A stretch of 64,000 nucleotides of DNA from Rariglobus sp041662485. Its GTDB lineage: Bacteria > Verrucomicrobiota > Verrucomicrobiia > Opitutales > Opitutaceae. The position numbers were made by a program, and so were the translations under genes. The DNA lies in NCBI GenBank assembly GCA_041662485.1, contig JBAZSJ010000008.1, forward strand, positions 62,001 to 126,000. Direction: 5' to 3'. The notes below the pieces were generated by a model. It did not search any database. It was not told the DNA's origin and saw nothing but the letters and a program-made list of their open reading frames with translations. Positions 16,889 through 24,549 of this stretch are shown in pieces; positions within the stretch are counted from its first letter, which is position 1, and each line of letters begins with the position of its first letter.

Positions 16889-16892
16889 GGGA

Positions 16893-18238
<1,346 letters not shown>

Positions 18239-18242
<4 letters not shown>

Positions 18243-18760
18243 GAGCGGGTGACGGCGAAGCGGTTGTGATCAACCAGGGAGAGCGCGAGCGCGACCAGGC
18301 CGATGTGAATGGCGAGCCACGAGACGCCTTGATCCTGTCCGATGAGAATCAGGCCGAGGGTGAGGCTGGTATAGAGAAGTCCCGTGAGAAAAAGGCTGAT
18401 GCGGGTGGCGATGCCGAAGATGAGGGCGATGCCGAGCAGGAGCAGCGCGGGTCCGAGAGATGCGTAGAAAATTTTGGTCAGGAAATCCGGGAGCAGCGGC
18501 TCTGCGGCGAACTTGGTCTGCAACGAGTCGGGGATGGCGTGATAATGGGAGAGGCCGTAGACCTTTTTTTCGATTTCGACCATGGCGCCGCTCGAATCGG
18601 GCGCGCCGGCGGCGTCGAGCAACGGCTCCTGGATGGTGATCTTGGCCGAGTATTTTTCGAGGCCGGTGAGGAGGGCGCGTGCGCCGAGCCAGAGGCGGAG
18701 CGTGAGGAAGGCGAGGTTGCCGCCGGTGAGGCCGAACACGGTCGTCGAGGGAGGATTCAC
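18239..18760 (-). CDS. DoxX-like membrane protein
   Basis: About 173 residues with four hydrophobic segments: AFLTLRLWLGARALLTGLEKYS, FYASLGPALLLLGIALIFGIATRISLFLTGLLYTSLTLGLIL, and WLAIHIGLVALALSLVDHNRFAV. The layout matches the DoxX/MauE family, small quinone-associated membrane proteins. A 50-residue loop with EIEKKVYGLSHYHAIPDSLQ separates the first two segments. The GTG at 18760 was chosen because upstream in-frame sequence is basic, proline-rich and unlike the family; no clear ribosome-binding site marks it. It is the first gene of the minus-strand operon. Confidence 0.7.
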
Positions 18761-19073
18761 GAGAGGGGGCGAAGGGGCTTGGGGTTGGTGGCGGAATCGG
18801 AGGTGGTTCTGCCAGACGCAGAAGACGCGCGCAAGCCCGCCAGATGATTGATCGCGACCAGGCTTCGTGCGACTCTGGAACTCGGGGAACGGCCTCTGGT
18901 CGTTTTTTGGGAGTATCCTCGGAGGCAATGAAACAATACCCGGCCGGCCTCTACTTTGCGGATGGTTCAGGAAAGGGAATGGGGCGGGAGAAGGACAGTC
19001 GGCAAAGTCAGGCCGCTTGCGCCCTCAGCAGGCCGAAGAAGCGGCGAAGTCACTGCGGCGACCGAGTTTCCTA
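18761..19073. other. Intergenic stretch upstream of the DoxX-led operon
   Basis: No convincing gene is seen on either strand; the open frames here are short, basic and lack family resemblance. It should contain the promoter of the minus-strand operon, but no clear -35/-10 pair could be picked. Confidence 0.4.
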
Positions 19074-19086
19074 AAAAGGGGTCATG

Positions 19087-19202
19087 CCTGAATGGCGCTA
19101 AGTTAGGCACGGCCGGAGTTTTGTAAGTTATTCATTTAAAACAATAATTGCCCTATCGAAAAAGACGGAAAACCGCCTTAACTTAGCGCTATTCGGGTCA
19201 GG
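19087..19202. mobile_element. MITE-like inverted-repeat element
   Basis: A left arm at 19087-19108 (GCGCTAAGTTA core) is matched by an inverted right arm at 19175-19202 (TAACTTAGCGC core), around a 66-base AT-rich centre. Similarity of the arms extends outward into AAAAGG. No transposase is encoded. The element abuts a truncated hydrolase gene and may be the scar or ends of an insertion sequence. Confidence 0.6.
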
Positions 19203-19227
19203 CCTTTTGGCTTCCTGTGACTTTCAA

Positions 19228-19314
19228 GAGATCATCAAGCCGGGTGCGCTGCACCATCCGCATGGCTTGGGTGACCCGATGCCGGTGGTGGAGTTTAATG
19301 TCGGCTCGGGGTGA
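19228..19314 (+). pseudogene. 3' fragment of an alpha/beta hydrolase gene
   Basis: A 28-codon frame, EIIKPGALHHPHGLGDPMPVVEF and on to a TGA at 19312, nearly duplicates the C-terminus of the complete hydrolase at 28526-29356 (REIIKPGARHHPHGLDDPTPVVEF). The first 69 bases differ from that gene at only 6 positions. Nothing upstream continues the frame; the MITE-like element lies 25 bases before it. It is the tail of a second hydrolase copy, lost by insertion or deletion. Confidence 0.8.
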
Positions 19315-19338
19315 GTCGTTCTGTTCGTGATCTTGTTG

Positions 19339-20691
19339 TCAACGCGCGGGGCTCATGGCGCGGGCGGTGGATTCGCGGACAATCAGTGAAACCGGCAGAA
19401 GCTCTTTAAGTGCGGTTTCAGCGCTGTTTTCGATTCTTTGCATCGAGGCCACGAGTCGTTCGGCGGCGCGTCGGCCCATGTCTTCGAAGGGCTGGGTTAC
19501 GGTGGTGAGTCTGGACTGTAGCAGGGGGCCGATTCTGTCGCCGGAGAAACCGGTGATCGAAAGATCATCGGGAACGTTCAGGCCTGCCTGGTTTGCCGCG
19601 CGCATGGTGACTGCCGCCAGTTCGTCTGTTGCGCAGATGACTGCGGTCGGATGGTGATTGGAGGCGGCCAGCAGACTCAAAACTTTGGGTTCGAATTCTG
19701 GATTGGCGCTTTGGCGTTCTAGTATCCATTCTGCGGGCACGTCACCGCCCAGATTTTTTATGCCTTGGACCATAAAGGCGGTGCGTTGAGGTTCGCTGGC
19801 GAGGCCGATGCAGGCGATCTTGCGATGGCCCAGTTTCCACAGGTGGGCGGCCACTTGTTGCATGCCGTCCCGGTCGTCGGAATCCACGTGCAGGCCGGGG
19901 AGGCTTTGCTGGGAGATGCTATTCACGACGGGGCAGCTGTAGCGCAACGAGGTCTCGGCAATTACTTCCGGGAAATTACCCGCCGGATGAAGATTGCAGC
20001 AAAAGATGCCGCCGATCCGCTGCTCCATAAACTTCGTCAGGGCTGTCAGCTCAGACTCATGTCCGGAAACCTCTTCAATGTTGACCAACAGGTGGCGGGC
20101 TCTGGCTTCGCGCAGAAACCCGCGCAAAATGCGACTCACCCAGTGAGACGAAAAATCGCTCACCATGATCCCGACGGAAGAGGTCCGTCCCGTTTTGGTG
20201 GCGATCGCGAGCCGGTTGCGCACATATCCTAGGCGCGTGGCGGCTTCACGGACGCGTTGCACGGTCTTGGCACTGATGCGCAAGTCCTCGTGGCGGTTGT
20301 TGAGCACGGCTGAAACCGTCAGGCGTGAAAGGCCGAGGTTGGCAGCGAGGTCAGTCATCTTGATCGGGCTGGGACGTGGAGCGGGGGGGGGGGCGGGGGA
20401 TTGATGCGCGTGAGAGGATATGCGCTGCAAGGATGCCCCCGGGCGTTGGCTGCTGGAAATTGCCGAGCTCAGCAAGGCGGGGAAATCCGTGCCGAGCGCA
20501 TCGCTCAGTCTTAGGAGTGTATCAATCGTCGGCTGTCGGGTGCGTTTCTCCAGGCGACCGACCATCGTTTGATCCAGCCCGGCCCGCTTCGCCACTTGGT
20601 TCAGGGACAAGCCTTGTTCGAGTCGGGCATTCTGCAGTTTGGTGATCAGCTGGTTGATGATCTCGGTGCGATTGATTTCGGTGGTTATCAT
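19339..20691 (-). CDS. LacI-family regulator fused to an N-terminal XRE helix-turn-helix domain
   Basis: 450 residues. Residues about 12-65 form a Cro/C1 (XRE) helix-turn-helix (LSLNQVAKRAGLDQTMVGRLEKRTRQPTIDTLLRL). A Pro/Ser-rich linker follows, then a LacI helix-turn-helix (MTDLAANLGLSRLTVSAVLNNR, from residue 112) and a periplasmic-binding-protein-like sensor domain (SSVGIMVSDFSSHWVS... to VRESTA). LacI proteins repress sugar genes until a sugar binds. The linker is encoded across a run of 11 C (20383-20393), and an internal ATG at 20358 sits exactly at the LacI domain. Divergent to the 21-33 kb carbohydrate operon, its probable target. Start at 20691; an ATG at 20712 is also possible. Confidence 0.85.
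   Translation of the reverse strand: MITTEINRTEIINQLITKLQNARLEQGLSLNQVAKRAGLDQTMVGRLEKRTRQPTIDTLLRLSDALGTDFPALLSSAISSSQRPGASLQRISSHAHQSPAPPPAPRPSPIKMTDLAANLGLSRLTVSAVLNNRHEDLRISAKTVQRVREAATRLGYVRNRLAIATKTGRTSSVGIMVSDFSSHWVSRILRGFLREARARHLLVNIEEVSGHESELTALTKFMEQRIGGIFCCNLHPAGNFPEVIAETSLRYSCPVVNSISQQSLPGLHVDSDDRDGMQQVAAHLWKLGHRKIACIGLASEPQRTAFMVQGIKNLGGDVPAEWILERQSANPEFEPKVLSLLAASNHHPTAVICATDELAAVTMRAANQAGLNVPDDLSITGFSGDRIGPLLQSRLTTVTQPFEDMGRRAAERLVASMQRIENSAETALKELLPVSLIVRESTARAMSPAR
20383..20393 (-). repeat. C11 homopolymer tract in the regulator linker
   Basis: Eleven consecutive C on the coding strand lie between the XRE and LacI domains. A change of one base would truncate the protein after the XRE domain. 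The tract is either a slippage-prone switch or a place where sequencing length errors may have joined two genes. Confidence 0.8.
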
Positions 20692-20697
20692 TACGTA

Positions 20698-20713
20698 TAT
20701 GCCAATAGGCATA
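20698..20713. promoter_or_regulatory. Palindrome TATGCC-AATA-GGCATA upstream of the regulator
   Basis: Perfect 6-base arms with a 4-base spacer, six bases upstream of the ATG at 20691. This position suits an autoregulatory operator for the XRE-LacI protein. If translation began at 20712 it would be coding, which favours the 20691 start. Confidence 0.45.
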
Positions 20714-20972
20714 ATTTGTATTTCTTATCAATGGTAAAGAAGGCGTGGTTTGGGTTGTTTCCTTGATTCTTTATTAATGACCGGTCTCGTGGAGCATTGC
20801 GGTATGGGCTGATATTTGACTGTATGACGGCGTGATGCTGTTGTGCGGTTGGCCCAGGTGATCTACGGAGGCCAAGCGGGCTGATTTTAATATTGACCGC
20901 TTAATTGGCCGTAGCTATGCACGTGTAATCCCGACCCCTTGGAGCTTACCTCATCCAAAACGCATCATTGTT

Positions 20973-21812
20973 ATGATTACACACCCAAAACTATCTGCCC
21001 CATATCCCCGATTCGCTGCTTTTCTTCTGGCTACGGTGACCGCCGCCAATGCGGCACCAATTTTTAATGAGACGTTCGATGGCCTCACCACCGGCGAACT
21101 TAATGGTCAAAACGGCTGGACTGCCAATACCGGTGAAGGCACCGTGATCGAGAGCGGTGGATTGAGCTACTCTGCGGGCGATTTCGTGATCAACGGCGGG
21201 GACAAATCGCTCGTTTTCGGCACAGGTAATACGGATGCCACGTTGGATTTTTATAAGAGCATCGGGAGTCAGTCCGGATCTTCTACTTCAATCTATTGGA
21301 GCTACACTATTCGGATAAATAGCGTGGGCAACGGTGATGTCTTTTTCCTTGGAGTAGACGGCACCAATAATTGGAGTTCCGGGTTTGCCGGTTCCGGCGA
21401 TGCGTCGACCAGCGCAGCGGCGTGGGGCACCCGCCTGAATGGCGCCAACGTCAATAATGCCATCACTTACTCCACCGGGCAAACCTACTTCATTGTCGTG
21501 GGGATTGATAACAGTGGCAGCGGCTCAGGCGGGAACTACGATAATATCAGTGTGTGGATCAACCCGACCACCACCGTTGCAGGGACGGCAACCATCACGA
21601 GGGATTTGACTACGTTTACCACGAACATGACCAACTTTGGTCTCGCGCGAGCCGGCTCTGTTTCGTTGGACGCCAACATCGATAATATCGTGGTCGGCCA
21701 ATCCTTCGCCGAGGTAACCGGACTCTACGCAATACCCGAGCCCAGCACTTATGCCCTAATCGTTGGCATGGCCTCCATCGCAGGTGCGGCGCTACGTCGT
21801 TGTCGCCGCTAA
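20973..21812 (+). CDS. PEP-CTERM sorting-domain secreted protein
   Basis: 279 residues: a signal peptide (about 1-27, ending TAANAA), a beta-rich body opening with PIFNETFDGLTTGELNGQNGW, and a C-terminal PEP-CTERM tail. The tail is IPEPSTYALIVGMASIAGAALRRCRR, with the PEP motif, one hydrophobic span and a terminal Arg cluster. Such proteins are cleaved by exosortase and released or attached to exopolysaccharide. The body resembles concanavalin-like lectin modules seen in many PEP-CTERM proteins, suggesting glycan binding. It is the first gene downstream of the divergent XRE-LacI regulator, so it is likely controlled by it. Confidence 0.85.
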   Translation: MITHPKLSAPYPRFAAFLLATVTAANAAPIFNETFDGLTTGELNGQNGWTANTGEGTVIESGGLSYSAGDFVINGGDKSLVFGTGNTDATLDFYKSIGSQSGSSTSIYWSYTIRINSVGNGDVFFLGVDGTNNWSSGFAGSGDASTSAAAWGTRLNGANVNNAITYSTGQTYFIVVGIDNSGSGSGGNYDNISVWINPTTTVAGTATITRDLTTFTTNMTNFGLARAGSVSLDANIDNIVVGQSFAEVTGLYAIPEPSTYALIVGMASIAGAALRRCRR

Positions 21813-22001
21813 ACCAAACCAAGTGCGCACAGGCACGTCCCGACAAGCCTGAGTCATCTACTCCGAACGGATCGGATATCTTTGTGAGTCCGGCAAAGGA
21901 GTCTCCTTCGGCTTGCGCGGTGGTGGTTGGCGCATGCCGACGGAGTCGGGCGCGGCTTGGCTGAACCAAGAGAACATCGGCTCTCATTGCCTTTTATCGA
22001 A

Positions 22002-22709
22002 ATGAAAAAAACGACAAATTCCGTCGCTGGCTTTACGCTGGTCGAGCTCTTGGCGGTCATCCTGATTGTCGGTATTCTGGGCGCCCTGATTATGTTCGTC
22101 TTAGGTGGAGTGCAGGAGGCCGGTCGATCTGCGCGGTGCTCGTCGAATCTGAGGCAGGTTTTTATGGGTATGCAGGCATTTGCCAGCGAGAACAAGGGGC
22201 AGATTATTCGTTGGATAGATCAGGACAAGCGTGCGCTCACCCCTGATCAGAAATACGACACCTACTGGTTCGCAAAACTGTCGGACACTGGATACGTGCC
22301 GACACCATCGCAGAGTGAGGTGTGGAAATGTCCCAATAGCGAAGGCGTTTTGAAACCGGGCGAAATCGAACAATACGATCTCGTGGGAGAATGGAAGACG
22401 ATGTCCTATGCCATCAACGCGGTGCATCCCAATGCATCGAAGGATCATTTATCCGGCCCTTCGCTGGTGCTCACGGCGACACCGCCTTATGAGCGGAATC
22501 GGGTTCAAAACCTGCCGAGCCCGGCCACGACCATCGCCCTGTGCGACGGGAAAAGCTGGCTTATTCTCGATAATAGCGGCGCCACAAAAGCCACCGCGGC
22601 CGGAGTTCACAAAGGAGGGATGAACGCGGTGTTTTGGGACGGACATGTCGAGCATTTCACCAGCGTGCTACCCAATAATCACCGCTATTTCTCCATCTCG
22701 GCGGATTAA
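22002..22709 (+). CDS. Type IV prepilin-like (type II secretion pseudopilin / DUF1559-type) protein
   Basis: 235 residues. The N-terminus carries the prepilin peptidase site and hydrophobic helix, VAGFTLVELLAVILIVGILGALIMFVLGGVQEA, with Gly before Phe and Glu at +5. The remainder (ARCSSNLRQVFMGMQAFASENKG, and NAVFWDGHVEHF at the end) matches the large family of prepilin-like proteins expanded in Verrucomicrobia and Planctomycetes. They are thought to act in envelope secretion or surface binding rather than as true pili. Start ATG 22002 places GFTLVE at residue 10. Inside a carbohydrate operon it may help surface capture of polysaccharide. Confidence 0.85.
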   Translation: MKKTTNSVAGFTLVELLAVILIVGILGALIMFVLGGVQEAGRSARCSSNLRQVFMGMQAFASENKGQIIRWIDQDKRALTPDQKYDTYWFAKLSDTGYVPTPSQSEVWKCPNSEGVLKPGEIEQYDLVGEWKTMSYAINAVHPNASKDHLSGPSLVLTATPPYERNRVQNLPSPATTIALCDGKSWLILDNSGATKATAAGVHKGGMNAVFWDGHVEHFTSVLPNNHRYFSISAD

Positions 22710-22742
22710 GATCCGCATCGTGCAAGACACTCAAAAACACCC

Positions 22743-23315
22743 ATGAAACTACTCCAATCGAAAATGATCACATACCTGCGCTGCGCAGCTCTGTTTAGTG
22801 CCGTCGTGCTTTCGTTGCCGGCTCAGAATGCCGGTGTCGGGATCAACACAATCAAGCTAAATGGCGAACAGGTCGTCACCTTCAGCCATACGCCCGACAT
22901 GGTGTTCAAGGGGACCAACGGGGCTGACGGGTTGAAGCTGGAATTCCAGGGTGCCGCGCCCACTGTGCCCAACTGGATGCAGGCCACCATTCCATGCACG
23001 TGGCCCTTCCCGGCGGACGGATACCTGGAGCTGGACGTGCGGGCGGGCGAAACCATGAACCGATATTTCGCGATTACTGTCCTGACGGGCGACGGCTGGA
23101 AATACAGCGCCCGGCTGGGCACTCCCCAGACGGGATTCAAGTTTGGAAAAGAAGTCGCCAAGGCCGTGGTGCTGTTGAGTGATCTCAAGGCGGAGGGAGG
23201 ACGCCAGCCGAAGCCGGGCGCCCCAATCACGGGAATTTCTCTGGTGATGACGACCATCCCGGAGGGCAGTCCGAAGACGGTGCTTATCTCCGAAATCCGA
23301 CTTGTATCCGAATAA
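22743..23315 (+). CDS. Hypothetical secreted beta-sandwich protein
   Basis: 190 residues with a signal peptide (MKLLQSKMITYLRCAALFSAVVLSLPAQ). The mature part has alternating strands (GYLELDVRAGETMNRYFAITVLTGDGWKYSARL, ITGISLVMTTIPEGSPKTVLISEIRLV). This is the shape of a small jelly-roll carbohydrate-binding module, but no family is recognised. Its stop at 23313-23315 lies 10 bases before the next start, so it is in the operon. The function is most likely an accessory glycan-binding role, inferred from location only. Confidence 0.6.
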   Translation: MKLLQSKMITYLRCAALFSAVVLSLPAQNAGVGINTIKLNGEQVVTFSHTPDMVFKGTNGADGLKLEFQGAAPTVPNWMQATIPCTWPFPADGYLELDVRAGETMNRYFAITVLTGDGWKYSARLGTPQTGFKFGKEVAKAVVLLSDLKAEGGRQPKPGAPITGISLVMTTIPEGSPKTVLISEIRLVSE

Positions 23316-23325
23316 TATTACGCGA

Positions 23326-24549
23326 ATGACCGTGCGAAACCTGATATTAGTTTGGGCGGCTCTGGTTGTTGCCGGCACAAGCTGCCGGGCCGCAGAAACG
23401 CCGTGGAAGCCCGAGTCTTTTTTCGAGGTTCCCAAGGTGACTCCTGCGCCTGAGGTTTCCGAGGAGGGCGTGAAGTCGGTTTATCTGGAGGGGCCCGCAT
23501 TTCAGGGCCGGCCGACGAAGGTGTTCGCATTTTACGGTTTGCCAGCGGGGGCGTCCGCTGAGCGAAAAGTCCCGGGCATCGTTTTGCTTCACGGTGGGGG
23601 AGGGACAGCGTTCGCCCGTTGGGTTCGGCTGTGGAACTCCAGGGGCTATGCCGCCATCGCCATCGATCATTTCGGGAATCTTCCCCTCGGGAAAGCCAAC
23701 GCGTGGCAGCGCAATCCGCACGGCGGCCCCAATATCGACGGTGGCGCGCGCGTCGATGAACCGCTTGGTGATCAATGGATGTATCACGCCGTGGCCAACA
23801 CAATGCTGGCCCACTCGCTGCTCCGCTCCCTGCCCGAAGTGGACGCGGAGCGCACCGGCCTGACGGGGATTTCATGGGGTGGCGTGATCGCCTCGACTGT
23901 CTCCGGGCTGGATATGCGGTTCAAGTTTGTGGTGCCGATCTACGGCTGCGGATTTATCAGCGATGCGTCGGCTGACGACGGCAGCCGGTTCGTCGGCGGG
24001 AATCTTCCGCCGGAAAAGGCGGCGCGCTGGCGAGCCTTGTGGGATCCGGCGAATTACCTGCCTCGTTCAGATGTGCCGATGTTGTGGGTGACCGGGACCA
24101 ACGATTTCGCCTTCACGTTGCGGGCGTTGCAGCTTTCTCATCGTGAGGCCCGTGGGCCGCATAGTTTTTCGTTCCGGGTGGAGATGACTCACGGCCAGCG
24201 GGCAGGGGAGAGCCCGGAGGAAGTTCGGGTGTTTGCAGATAGCATCGTGAACGGAGGGCACCCGTTGGTGCGTGTGCTGGCGTTCGGTGTGGAGAGCGGT
24301 AAGGCGTGGATGAAGTTTGAGCCTGCTGCCGCCATCAAAGGCGTGGAGCTTATCTACACGCGTTATCCGGGAACGTGGCAGAACCGTAAATGGGAGACGC
24401 TGCCGGCGGCATGGTCGTCCGATGGGCGGGCAGATATCCAACTGCCGAAGGGCGTGCGGGCCTGTTTCTTCAATATCACGGATGACCGGGGGCTCATCGT
24501 CAGCAGCGACCCCGACCTCGCGGTGAAAAAATATTCAATCACTCAATGA
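23326..24549 (+). CDS. Secreted alpha/beta hydrolase (acetyl xylan esterase-like)
   Basis: 407 residues. A signal peptide (NLILVWAALVVAGTSCRA) leads into an alpha/beta hydrolase domain: GIVLLHGGGGTAFARW (oxyanion region), TGLTGISWGGVIAS with the nucleophile Ser in G-x-S-x-G, DVPMLWVTGTNDFAFTLRA for the acid, and EMTHGQRAGESPEEV for the His. The fold is close to the acetyl xylan esterase / dienelactone hydrolase group, suggesting removal of ester groups from glycans. A beta-rich tail of about 100 residues follows. ATG 23326 is preferred over an upstream in-frame ATG because it directly precedes the signal peptide. The gene overlaps the next by ATGA. Confidence 0.8.
   Translation: MTVRNLILVWAALVVAGTSCRAAETPWKPESFFEVPKVTPAPEVSEEGVKSVYLEGPAFQGRPTKVFAFYGLPAGASAERKVPGIVLLHGGGGTAFARWVRLWNSRGYAAIAIDHFGNLPLGKANAWQRNPHGGPNIDGGARVDEPLGDQWMYHAVANTMLAHSLLRSLPEVDAERTGLTGISWGGVIASTVSGLDMRFKFVVPIYGCGFISDASADDGSRFVGGNLPPEKAARWRALWDPANYLPRSDVPMLWVTGTNDFAFTLRALQLSHREARGPHSFSFRVEMTHGQRAGESPEEVRVFADSIVNGGHPLVRVLAFGVESGKAWMKFEPAAAIKGVELIYTRYPGTWQNRKWETLPAAWSSDGRADIQLPKGVRACFFNITDDRGLIVSSDPDLAVKKYSITQ

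Noticed and set aside
18844..19074. Small frames between the DoxX operon and the MITE-like element
   Set aside because: Short, basic, mutually overlapping in several frames, and without ribosome-binding site or similarity.
19087..19202. Complete insertion sequence
   Set aside because: Only the inverted ends and 66 bases between them are present; no transposase frame.
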